From Caulobacteraceae bacterium (GTDB taxonomy: Bacteria; Pseudomonadota; Alphaproteobacteria; Caulobacterales; Aquidulcibacteraceae), in the NCBI GenBank assembly GCA_016703335.1, contig JADJCG010000004.1, forward strand, positions 62,001 to 126,000: 64,000 nt of DNA, read 5' to 3'. The position numbers and the translations under genes are program-made. Below the pieces are notes generated by a model. That model did no database searches. It was not told the origin of the DNA and saw nothing but the letters and a program-made list of their open reading frames with translations. Of this stretch, positions 17,249-24,929 are shown piece after piece (position 1 is the first letter of the stretch; each line of letters starts with the position of its first letter).

Positions 17249-18000
17249 TTACACTTCATCCTCGCGTTGCGGCAGGATCAGCCAGGGCGGCGGATCGAGC
17301 CGAATTGCGCGGCCGGCGGCGGTAAGCGACTTGCCGCCAGAGACGGCATCCAATGCGCGATCCAATCGCAACAACGCAATGGCGCGACCCGCGAGGCCGG
17401 TGCGGACTGAGCCGATATCAGCTTCGCCCGCGAACACCGGCGTGCCGAACGCGATCGGCCCGCCGTCGAATACGACTGGGCAAAATTTCTTCCGCGTCGT
17501 CGCGCGGCGCTTCATGCGGCTGACGTTCTCCTGGCCGACGAAGCAGCCCTTGTCGAACGCAACGCCATTCAGTTCTTCGAGTAGTGCCTCGCCCGCGAAG
17601 ACTTCTTCTGGCGCGGCGTCGCGCGCGAGATCGGGTACGCCTAGCGCGATGCGATTGCTTCCATCGAACGGGCAGCGAGTCCTCTTGAAAGACAAGCTGA
17701 GCGCGAAATCGCGCGCCAGCCCAGATCCGCGTTTCGAGGATCGTGATCGTCCCCGAGGAATGGCTTCTCCGAATAGAGCGCGATCCTTTGCCGCGCTGAC
17801 GTCCTCTAACGAAACCTTCGCGCGCAGTTTGTAGAGATTGAGCCGGCGCGAGCAGGTCTGCCGCCGCGTGACGGATCGGCATCGAGCAATCGCGCCATCG
17901 TCGCGCTGCGCCCCACAAAAACATGTCGGCAATGACCTTGCCCTGCGGCGTCAGGAGCGCCGAATAAACCAGGCCCGCGCCGTCGAGCTGGCCGTTGTTT
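17249..18000 (-). pseudogene. ygfZ: YgfZ/GcvT-like folate-binding protein, truncated and frameshifted
   Basis: Tetrahydrofolate-binding protein that assists Fe-S cluster maintenance. The hallmark KGCFVGQE is present (about 17540), followed by SRMKRRAT. The N-terminal part is readable only in pieces: QLDGAGLVYSALLTPQGKVIADMFLWG near 17920-17990, then RRLNLYKLRAKVSLEDV in another frame. At least three frame changes lie between 17700 and 17930. The first 40 or so residues expected before QLDGAG are missing: the coding trace ends near 18000, where the divergent glycosyltransferase begins without its own N-terminus. One deletion could explain both losses. Confidence 0.8.
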
Positions 18001-18795
18001 CGCAGCGTTCCAGGGCTGAAGGCGCTCTACACGGTCGAGGGCATCAGCGACGTTGGCCGCTTCATCGAGTTGGCCTGGAGCCGGCGCGCGCGCCGGTTTG
18101 AGCTGATGCTCGACATTCGGCGGACGCCTGCAGCGATGGTTCTGCCGGCGAAGCGTAAGCTTATTTTGCCGGCGCCAGAAGTGCTGCGGCACTTCTCGGA
18201 AGATTTGAGCGACCTGGTTGGGAGTGAGCGCACGCTGGCGCCGACGATCTGGCTGGACGATCGCGCGCGCGCCGCCGCTGCCGCGATCACCCCGGACGCC
18301 GCACCTGTGCTGCTTATCGCGCCGGGCGGCAACAACGCCGCCAAGCGCTGGCCGCACGAGCGCTTCGCCGCCGTTGCGCGGCGGCTTGCCACTGGAGCGC
18401 GCTCTGGCGCGCGCATCGTCGTGCTCAGCGCCGCGACGCGCGATGATGAAATCGCGGCGCGCATCGCCTCAAGCTTGGACGCCGATGGCGTGCCCGCCAG
18501 CGGCGCCGGTCTCGACCTCCTCGCCGCCGCGGCGCTCGCCGAGCGCGCCACGCTTTGCATCGGCAACGACAACGCGCTCACCCACATCGTCGCCGCCATG
18601 GGCGCGCCGACGCTGACGCTCTTTGGCCCAACAGACGAGCGCGTCCGCGCCCCGCGCGGGCCCCGCGTGCGCACGCTGCGCGGTAAGAGTTTCGAGGATG
18701 CGACCCTGGACGAGGGCGCGGCAATGGACGACATCGGCATCGACGCGGTGGAGGCCGCTGCGCTCGAATTGCTGCACGCCGGAGGCTTGAGATGA
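17995..18795 (+). CDS. Glycosyltransferase family 9 (heptosyltransferase-like), N-terminus missing
   Basis: A GT-B fold transferase of the ADP-heptose:LPS heptosyltransferase family. The C-terminal donor-binding half is complete: LIAPGGNNAAKRWPHERFA and CIGNDNALTHIVAAMGAPTLTLFGPTDE are the classic motifs. The frame opens at TTG 17995 in FRSVPGLKALYTVE, which in relatives lies about 45 residues into the protein. The lost part contains the first Rossmann strand and the acceptor-side Asp. As it stands the product should be inactive. Its stop overlaps the pyrC start (ATGA), so these are coupled. Confidence 0.83.
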   Translation: MFRSVPGLKALYTVEGISDVGRFIELAWSRRARRFELMLDIRRTPAAMVLPAKRKLILPAPEVLRHFSEDLSDLVGSERTLAPTIWLDDRARAAAAAITPDAAPVLLIAPGGNNAAKRWPHERFAAVARRLATGARSGARIVVLSAATRDDEIAARIASSLDADGVPASGAGLDLLAAAALAERATLCIGNDNALTHIVAAMGAPTLTLFGPTDERVRAPRGPRVRTLRGKSFEDATLDEGAAMDDIGIDAVEAAALELLHAGGLR

Positions 18796-19754
18796 GTTCG
18801 TTCACGATGCGCCGGCCGGATGATTGGCATGTCCATCTCAGGGACGGGGCGATGCTCGCGGGCGTCGTGAACTTCACCGCGCGCCAGTTCGCACGCGCCA
18901 TTGTCATGCCCAACCTCGCGCCGCCGGTCACTACGGTTGCGGCGGCGGAGGCTTATAGATCACGTATATTGGCGGCGCTTGAGCCGGGGCTTTCCTTCAC
19001 GCCGCTGATGACCTGCTATCTGACCGACAGCATCGACGCTGGCGAGATTGAGCGCGGGTTTGCGGCTGGCGTATTCACGGCCTGCAAGCTCTACCCCGCG
19101 CACGCGACGACCAATTCCAGTCACGGCGTAACGGACATCAAGAACCATCTTTGACCGCGAAGCCGTGTTCATCGATCGCATCTTGTCGAAGCTGATCGGC
19201 GACTTTCCCGCGCTCAAGGTCGTGCTGGAGCACATCACCACGGAAGAGGCGGCCAACTTCGTCGCGGAAGGCCCCGCCACACTCGCGGCGACGATCACGC
19301 CGCATCACCTCGATTACAATCGCAACGCCATGTTCGAAGGCGGCATCCGTCCGCATTTGTATTGCTTGCCCGTCGCCAAGCGCGAACATCACCGCTTGGC
19401 GCTGCGCAAAGCGGCGACCTCAGGATCGCCCAAGTTCTTCCTCGGCACCGATTCAGCGCCGCACGCTGTTCACGCCAAGGAAGCCGCTTGCGGCTGCGCC
19501 GGTGTTTTCAGCGCGCCGCACGCGCTTGAGAGCTACGCGAAGGTCTTCGACGAAGAAAACGCGCTGATCGTTTCGAGGCCTTCGCATCGGAGAACGGGCC
19601 GCGCTTTTACGGGCTGCCTCTGAACGAAGAGCGGATCACGCTTGAGCGCGAGGCGCAATCGGTCCCCGCTCGCATTAACGTCGGCGACGCGGAGATCGTG
19701 CCTTTCCATGCAGGCGCCTCACTCGGCTGGCCCTTGGCGGGCGCGGCGCCGTGA
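18792..19754 (+). CDS. pyrC: Dihydroorotase, class II, with an internal deletion and a frameshift
   Basis: Third step of pyrimidine synthesis: carbamoyl-aspartate to dihydroorotate. The zinc-binding WHVHLRD and the carboxylated Lys in ACKLYPAHATTNS are present. After GVTDIKN near 19140 the sequence jumps to IFDREAVFIDRIL in another frame; the intervening 25 to 30 residues, which contain the LLVHGE zinc His, are absent. The second zinc His (LEHITTEEA) and the catalytic Asp in LGTDSAPH are present. Another one-base loss near 19571 links DEENAL to FEAFASENGPRFYGLPLNEE. Ends at 19754 in place of about 345 codons. An essential pathway gene, so sequence error is likely. Confidence 0.88.
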
Positions 19755-20028
19755 CCGAGGCCAACGAAGAGGAGGACTAGTGCGAGGGCTGACGTAGGCA
19801 TTGCACCGCGTCCCTGCGTCAGGACCAAGATCGCCGATCGCGGCGCACTCGTGAGTTTCCAGCAGGTGGCGGCGTCCACCACGCGGGCCTGAGCTCTCAA
19901 ACACTGCTGTAGCCGAGGGCCGGGTGGGATGCGCCCACGAACGCGTCAGCGCGGTGCCGCTCGACGTATCACCCAGACGCCAACCATGCCGTGAGTCAGG
20001 CTAGCAGGCGAGAAACTGCATCGACGGT
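19755..20028. other. Intergenic region, no gene recognised
   Basis: 274 bases between pyrC and the macro-domain gene. Short frames on both strands have no recognisable product. Given the damage nearby, a degraded small gene cannot be excluded, but I cannot support one. Confidence 0.4.
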
Positions 20029-20550
20029 CTAAATTCTCACGCCCAACCCATCGCGATAAATCTTCGCGTCATCTTCGGTGAAGCAGCAAAACACGACGCG
20101 TTTCAGCTTCGGCGCGTTCACCAATTCCTGTTCGCACGCCGCCACGGCAATCCCGCAGGCAAACCCGCGCGGCCAGCGATAGATTCCGGTGCCGAGGCAC
20201 GGAAACGCGATGCTCTCGAACCCGCGTGAGGCCGCCATCTTGATCGCCGATGTGTAGCACTTCGCCAGGCCAGCCACTTTCGCGCTTTGCGGGCCTTCAT
20301 CTGTCCACACGGGCGCTGCCGTGTGGATGATGAACTTCATCGGCGCGTCGAAGCCTGGGGTGATCACCGCTTCGCCAGTGAGGATCGGGGGAATGCGATT
20401 GGTCGCTTCCGTGAGCCGCGGCCCAGCGGCGGTGCGCAACGCGCCGTCGACGCCGCTGCCTGGCATCAGCTGGCGATTTGCGGCGTTCACGACGGCGTCG
20501 AGCGCCAAGGTCTCGATCCGTCCCACTATGATCTCAAACGGCGCGCTCAT
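20029..20550 (-). CDS. Macro domain protein, O-acetyl-ADP-ribose deacetylase-like
   Basis: A 173-residue single macro domain that binds ADP-ribose and probably removes acetyl or ADP-ribosyl groups. DAVVNAANRQLMPGSGVDGAL carries the ADP-ribose-binding loop and catalytic Asn; GEAVITPGF, FIIHTAAPVW and PCLGTGIYRWP complete the pocket, as in the MacroD-type/YmdB group. Start at 20550 (MSAPFEIIVG) matches the domain boundary; longer upstream reading runs through a GC-extreme spacer and is not believable. Divergent from a Vgr-related gene. Confidence 0.93.
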   Translation of the reverse strand: MSAPFEIIVGRIETLALDAVVNAANRQLMPGSGVDGALRTAAGPRLTEATNRIPPILTGEAVITPGFDAPMKFIIHTAAPVWTDEGPQSAKVAGLAKCYTSAIKMAASRGFESIAFPCLGTGIYRWPRGFACGIAVAACEQELVNAPKLKRVVFCCFTEDDAKIYRDGLGVRI

Positions 20551-20606
20551 CTCGAGCTTTTGCTGACGCACCGCGTGCGTCTTGTCCCGCCAGCGACTGA
20601 TTTTCC

Positions 20607-20705
20607 GGCGGGGGCCGTCGGGGGGAAACGGGGCCGGCGGGCCGACGACGCGCGCCCGCGCCCCCGCGGGCGGGGCCCCGGGCCCGGGTCCGGGCCCGCG
20701 CCCGA
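20607..20705. other. GC-extreme spacer with a canonical G-quadruplex motif
   Basis: About 100 bases that are almost pure G and C, between two divergent genes. 20610-20641 contains G runs of 5, 6, 4 and 3 with loops of 5, 4 and 5 bases, which meets the usual G4 rule. It is followed by nested palindromes of GGGCCC and CCCGGG type (20670-20700). Either a structured promoter region or a sequencing artefact. Confidence 0.6.
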
Positions 20706-20717
20706 CATTGCCTCGTC

Positions 20718-21191
20718 GTGGAAAAACAAGATCGCGTGAAGCCCCGGCCAAAGCCGCAGGCTTGCCGCCGGTGAGATCGCGCTTGGCCGCTCGGTATTTC
20801 GGCGATGAAATCGCCGTGGTCGAAGATCCGAATTCGCCAAGCGCCGGCGCTGGGTTTCGGCGCAATGGTGCCGATCGGGCGGACGATCGTTTTCTCAAAA
20901 TGGCGTGCGGCGCATGATTTCAGCGCTGCTTCGTTGTGGGATCAGGGCTGGTTCGTCCACGAGCTCACGCACGTCTGGCAAGCGGCGCGTGGCGTGGTGC
21001 TGGTGGCCGCAAAGCTGAATGCGCTCGGCAGGGGCGCGTACGCTTACAAACCTAAAACGCCAAAACTCAGCGGTTACAACATCGAGTGCCAAGCGGAAAT
21101 TGCGCGTCATCTCTTCCTCGCGCGCGCAAACGCGCCGGAAGCTGGCGCGCCATCGCAGCAATGGTTGGAAGAGACTTGGGCTAGCCGCTAA
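20718..21191 (+). CDS. Vgr-related HExxH protein (two or more frameshifts)
   Basis: Belongs to a family annotated as vgr-related protein in alphaproteobacteria. The conserved core reads FVHELTHVWQAARGVVL, an HExxH-like site, then YNIECQAEIARHLFLAR. The N-terminal part requires frame changes near 20795 (LAAGEIALGRSVF to FGDEIA) and near 20828 (to WSKIRIRQAPALGF). A GTG at 20718 gives a plausible beginning but has no clear ribosome site. The name reflects weak similarity to type VI spike proteins; no type VI genes are nearby, and a zinc-binding role is more likely. Confidence 0.68.
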
Positions 21192-21421
21192 GGCTCGTTG
21201 GCTCTCAGTGTGAACTCACCACGCCGCGCGCGCTCTGGCAGCATTGAGCAGAATTCCGCCACCGCGTCCTCGCCGTAGCGATCGACCATATCTGCAAGCG
21301 CTGCATAGATCGCAACCGAGGCAATCACTTCGGGCTCGGCGCCCTCTTGCAGCGCCGTATCCCAAGCATCGAGAATGAGCTGGAGCGCGCGGCCCTTCTT
21401 CTCCGGGTCTTCGCCGGCCAT
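21188..21421 (-). CDS. Conserved small helical protein, function unknown
   Basis: 77 residues, mostly helical (LILDAWDTALQEG, VIASVAIYAALADMVDRYGEDAV, FCSMLPERARRGEF). No signal peptide or membrane segment. The ATG overlaps the stop of the TIGR02301 gene (TAATG), so the two are coupled. I do not know a function. Its 3' end overlaps the convergent Vgr-related gene by 4 bases. Confidence 0.8.
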   Translation of the reverse strand: MAGEDPEKKGRALQLILDAWDTALQEGAEPEVIASVAIYAALADMVDRYGEDAVAEFCSMLPERARRGEFTLRANEP

Positions 21422-21846
21422 TAGCGGCCCGTATGCCGGGCGCGGAGCGCCTGCGAGATGCGCAGGCCGCGCGCCCGCAATTCGGCTTCCATCTGCCGCG
21501 TAGTGGTGTCGCAGACCGGGAAGCGCGCTTCCTCTTGGCGATAGCCGCGGTTGAAGCCTTCAACGAGCAGCGCGTTGTATTGCGGTTCACGCTCGATCAC
21601 GCCGCGCATATACGTGCGCCACCGTTGATCGCCGCGTCCGTCGCAGACGATGCGCAGATAGTGTGCGCCGCCGAGCACTTCTGAGAGCTCGACCAGCTGG
21701 CCGCGATACCATTCCTCGCCGCCCGCCGGTTGCTCGGTTTGCGCGGGCCGCTGTGGTTGCGGCTGACGGCGCGGCTGCTGTTGCGCTGCCGCCGGCAAGG
21801 CGACAGCCGCAATCAACACCGCGCAAAACAAAGTACGCAATCTCAT
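21421..21846 (-). CDS. TIGR02301 family exported protein
   Basis: A 141-residue exported protein of an alphaproteobacteria-specific family. The signal peptide ends PAAAQ, followed by a Gln/Pro-rich linker, then the family core: YRGQLVELSEVLGGAHYLRIVCDGRGDQRWRTYM, FNRGYRQEEARFPVC. The two cysteines in VCDG and PVCD probably form a disulfide. Start at 21846 gives the cleanest signal peptide. Periplasmic; role unknown. Coupled to the 77-residue protein downstream. Confidence 0.9.
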   Translation of the reverse strand: MRLRTLFCAVLIAAVALPAAAQQQPRRQPQPQRPAQTEQPAGGEEWYRGQLVELSEVLGGAHYLRIVCDGRGDQRWRTYMRGVIEREPQYNALLVEGFNRGYRQEEARFPVCDTTTRQMEAELRARGLRISQALRARHTGR

Positions 21847-21894
21847 GGATGTGCCGGTAGCTCCCAAACAGGGCGGGAGTGTGGAACAGGCCGC

Positions 21895-23394
21895 TCAGCC
21901 CGCATTTACCCCCGGCTTGCGATCGGCCCATGGCTGCGCCTGTTCAAGCTCGTAGGCAAGTTCCAAGAGGCGCTTTTCCTGGCCGTTGGCGGACGAGAAG
22001 TGGATGCCGATCGGCAGTCCGCCTGCGGACGTGGCGAGCGGCACACTCATGGCCGGCGCGCCGGCGACGTTCTGCAGCGGCGTGTAGCCGACGTAGTCGT
22101 TCAGCGTCGCGAACACAGCCATGCCCTTGGCGCCGTCAATGGTGCCGAGCGGCACCGGCGGCTTGGCCAGGACCGGCGTCAGATAGACGTCCGCCGTGGT
22201 TTCGAAGAACGCCGCGTATGCCGCCTCAACCGCGCGCAAGCGCCCGATCGCTGCTTGCAGCGCCGGCAGGCCTTGCTGCTGCGCGTGCTGCGCCAGTTCG
22301 AGCGTCAGCGGTTCCAGCAACTGATCGAGCGGTGCGTTGGCGCCAGCTTGGCTCTGCGCCAGCTGCACGACTTCGGCTGCGCCGAACGCCCAGAGGAGGA
22401 TGAAGTCGGCGCTGAATTGCGGGCCGTCGATCGTCGGCTTGGCCTCGGTGACGGTATGGCCGAGCGAGCGGCAAAGCTCGGCTGCGGCTTCTACCGCTGC
22501 GCGCACTTCGGCATCCGGCTCGTTACCCAGCGCATTTGGAATATCCAGCGCGATGCGCAGACGCTGCGTGTTCGGCGCGCTGACAACGCCGACCGGCGCG
22601 AACGCCGCGCCATCGCCGCTGGCTTCCGTCGCCGCCAGCCAAGCTGCTGTATCGCGCACGCTGCGGCTGACGCAGCCATTGACCGAAATTTCAAGCCCAC
22701 GATCCGGCGCGGCGGAAATCACGGTACGGCCGCGCGATGGCTTCAGGCCGAAGAGGCCGTTGCATGAAGCAGGAATGCGGATTGAGCCGCCGCCGTCGCT
22801 CGCATGCGCGATCGGCACAACGCGCGCTGCAACCGCGACGGCCGCGCCGCCGGACGAGCCGCCGCTGGACTTGGTCACATCCCATGGATTCTTGGTCGCG
22901 CCGCCGAGCAACGTCTCGGTCGTTGCGGTTAGGCCGAACTCCGGCGTCGTCGACTTGCCGAATGGCACGAGGCCAGCCGCGAGCAGCGAATCCATGAACG
23001 GCGGCTGTTCTTGCGCGATGTTGCTCGCAAATGCGCGACTGCCGTACTTCGTTGGCTGGCCGGTCATCGGCATCAGATCTTTGATCAAAGTCGGCACGCC
23101 AGCGAACGGACCGCTCAGTGTTTCTGCGGCGCGCGTACGGCCATACTCGTAGAGCGGCGAGGCGATGAAGTTCAGCTCAGGGTTCACACGCTCACTGCGT
23201 GCGATAGCGGCTTCAAGCGCTTCCGCCGCAGTGATGTGCCCGTCGCGCACCGCCGCCGCGACACCGGTCGCGTCGAGATCGCCCAGAGCATCGGACGATG
23301 CGCCGCCCAATCCCAGCTGATCGCAAGCGCCCGCGGTCGTGAGCGCGCCGAGCGCAACGGCATTGGCCATCAGGCCGCGACGTGAAATGGACAT
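21895..23394 (-). CDS. Amidase signature family enzyme, exported
   Basis: A 499-residue Ser-cisSer-Lys amidase hydrolysing carboxamides. The triad is visible: Lys in VPTLIKD (about residue 105), the cis-Ser in KSSGGSSGGAA, and the nucleophile in DGGGSIRIPAS. The N-terminus SRRGLMANAVALGAL then AGAC looks like a Tat signal with a possible lipobox, so the enzyme probably works outside the cytoplasm, unlike GatA. No gatB or gatC nearby. Start at 23394 chosen for the twin-arginine signal. Intact. Confidence 0.92.
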   Translation of the reverse strand: MSISRRGLMANAVALGALTTAGACDQLGLGGASSDALGDLDATGVAAAVRDGHITAAEALEAAIARSERVNPELNFIASPLYEYGRTRAAETLSGPFAGVPTLIKDLMPMTGQPTKYGSRAFASNIAQEQPPFMDSLLAAGLVPFGKSTTPEFGLTATTETLLGGATKNPWDVTKSSGGSSGGAAVAVAARVVPIAHASDGGGSIRIPASCNGLFGLKPSRGRTVISAAPDRGLEISVNGCVSRSVRDTAAWLAATEASGDGAAFAPVGVVSAPNTQRLRIALDIPNALGNEPDAEVRAAVEAAAELCRSLGHTVTEAKPTIDGPQFSADFILLWAFGAAEVVQLAQSQAGANAPLDQLLEPLTLELAQHAQQQGLPALQAAIGRLRAVEAAYAAFFETTADVYLTPVLAKPPVPLGTIDGAKGMAVFATLNDYVGYTPLQNVAGAPAMSVPLATSAGGLPIGIHFSSANGQEKRLLELAYELEQAQPWADRKPGVNAG

Positions 23395-23511
23395 CGAATT
23401 TCCCCCTGGCCTTTGACGTGCGGCCTTGGACGGAACTTTGCGCAAGCGCTGCCACACTCGCAAGCGGGGAAAGAGCCTTGCCTTCGCGTCAAGCGCGGGC
23501 GAGGAGGCGGA

Positions 23512-24237
23512 ATGTCCCGCACGCGCGCCGATTTATTGCTGGTTGCGCGCGGCCTCGTTGAGAGCCGTGCCAAAGCGCGTGCGGCCATCGACGCTGGCGG
23601 CGTGTTGGCGAACGGCATCGCTGTCATGAAAGCGTCTGATCTGATCGATGACGGCGCTGCGCTCGATGTGACGCCGCCGCATCCGTGGGTGTCGCGCGGC
23701 GGGGTGAAATTGGCGGCAGCGCTGGATGCTTTCCAAATCGATCCAGCCAATCAGATCTGTCTGGACGTCGGCGCCTCCACTGGCGGCTTTACGCACGTCC
23801 TGCTCACACGCGGCGCTGCGCGCGTCTACGCGGTCGATGTTGGGCGCGATCAGCTCCACGCGTCGCTCCGCGCTGATCCCCGCCTTGTGAGTCTAGAACA
23901 AACCGACGCCCGCACTCTCACCCGTACGCAAATCCCTGAACCGCCGACGCTCATCGTCTGCGACGCAAGCTTCATCGGCTCTGCCAAAGTTCTCGGCACG
24001 CCGTTCGCGCTCGCTGCCGACAGCGCTGATGCGGTCGTGCTGATCAAGCCGCAATTCGAAGCTGGCCCGAAAGCCGGGCGCGCGGGCGTGCTTGACGAGG
24101 TCACCGCTCGCGCCGCCGCGCAAAATGCGATCGACGCGCTCCGCGGCCTTGAACGCTTTCGCGTTGTCGGCACGCATCGACCGCCAATCCGCGGCGGCGA
24201 CGGCAACCTTGAGCGCCTCGTTCACCTGAAGCGCTAA
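23512..24237 (+). CDS. tlyA: TlyA family 23S/16S rRNA 2'-O-methyltransferase
   Basis: A 241-residue protein with an N-terminal S4 RNA-binding domain (RADLLLVARGLVESRAKARAAIDAGGV) and an FtsJ/RrmJ-type methyltransferase domain: WVSRGGVKL, the SAM motif CLDVGASTGGFTHVLL, VYAVDVGRDQLH, and the catalytic Lys-Asp-Lys-Glu-type residues in DASFIG and VLIKPQFEAG. Members methylate ribosomal RNA (capreomycin sensitivity in mycobacteria) and are often annotated as hemolysins. GAGGAGG precedes the ATG at 23512. A strong terminator follows. Divergent from the amidase. Confidence 0.93.
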   Translation: MSRTRADLLLVARGLVESRAKARAAIDAGGVLANGIAVMKASDLIDDGAALDVTPPHPWVSRGGVKLAAALDAFQIDPANQICLDVGASTGGFTHVLLTRGAARVYAVDVGRDQLHASLRADPRLVSLEQTDARTLTRTQIPEPPTLIVCDASFIGSAKVLGTPFALAADSADAVVLIKPQFEAGPKAGRAGVLDEVTARAAAQNAIDALRGLERFRVVGTHRPPIRGGDGNLERLVHLKR

Positions 24238-24249
24238 CCATAAAGAAAG

Positions 24250-24275
24250 ACCCCGGCTTCTTGCGAAGCCGGGGT
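24250..24275. terminator. Intrinsic terminator after tlyA
   Basis: Perfect hairpin: an 11 bp stem starting ACCCCGGCTTC, loop TTGC, and the exact complement, flanked by AAAG on the left and TTTC on the right. It can serve both tlyA and the convergent glycine-zipper gene. Confidence 0.85.
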
Positions 24276-24319
24276 TTCAGTCACTGCGTACTAGGTATGG
24301 GTTCACCTATGGAGATTAC

Positions 24320-24874
24320 TTAGCGCTGGTACTCGGGGCGCCACTCGCCGTCGTCGCCGCGGCACATCAGAACGTCTTCGCGATACTCGCGGCCATTCGG
24401 CGCGCGCGTGATTTGCTCGCCCATCCGGCAGTCACCGCGATCATCGCCGCGATAATAGCCGTCGTCGTTCGGGCCGCCGTAGAGGTCGTCGTCTTGGTAG
24501 CCGCCTTCGTTGCCGTAATACGGCTGTTGGCCGTAAGCGACCGGGCGGCCGAATTCGTCGTACTGGCCTTGAACTTGATCGCAGCGCGCGGTTGAGCGGC
24601 CAACTGCGCCACCGGCGACAGCGCCGACAACGGCGCCTAGGCCCGCGCCTTCACCACGAACGCCACGGTCCGCGACTTCGCGGCCCAGGAGCGCGCCGAT
24701 CACGCCGCCGATCACAGCACCGCCAGCCGTGCGGTTATTCCGCGAGGTCTGACATTGTTGCTGCGTGGAGACATGCTCGTCGTGGTAGCTGCGGTATTGC
24801 TGAGCGGACGCCGGTTGGGCAAACGCCACCAGGGCGGTCGCGACAGCGGCTGCGGTGAGAAGGTGACGGCGCAT
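24320..24874 (-). CDS. Glycine zipper 2TM domain exported protein
   Basis: About 184 residues. Signal peptide ends PASAQ. Residues 45 to 90 form a glycine zipper (AGGAVIGGVIGALLGREV and GAGLGAVVGAVAGGAVG), like the SlyB/Rick-17kDa outer membrane lipoprotein group but without a lipobox. A Tyr/Gly/Asp-rich stretch follows, then CRMGEQITRAPNGREYREDVLMC with a likely disulfide. AAGGAG lies 9 bases before the ATG at 24874. Probably an envelope protein; function unknown. Confidence 0.85.
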   Translation of the reverse strand: MRRHLLTAAAVATALVAFAQPASAQQYRSYHDEHVSTQQQCQTSRNNRTAGGAVIGGVIGALLGREVADRGVRGEGAGLGAVVGAVAGGAVGRSTARCDQVQGQYDEFGRPVAYGQQPYYGNEGGYQDDDLYGGPNDDGYYRGDDRGDCRMGEQITRAPNGREYREDVLMCRGDDGEWRPEYQR

Positions 24875-24929
24875 TGGGGTGGCTCCTTTAACTTGAGCCA
24901 GAGATAAGCAAATCCAGTCTGAACGGCAC

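Noticed and set aside
10142..20000. Genomic reduction or horizontal transfer as the cause of the broken genes
   Set aside because: Breaks also hit housekeeping genes, no mobile elements are present, and codon use does not change; sequence error is simpler.
20718..21191. Type VI secretion component (from the Vgr name)
   Set aside because: No type VI genes nearby and the conserved part is an HExxH region, not a spike domain.
24413..24595. Val/Ala-rich membrane-like small protein on the plus strand
   Set aside because: Exact antisense of the Tyr/Asp-rich part of the glycine-zipper gene.
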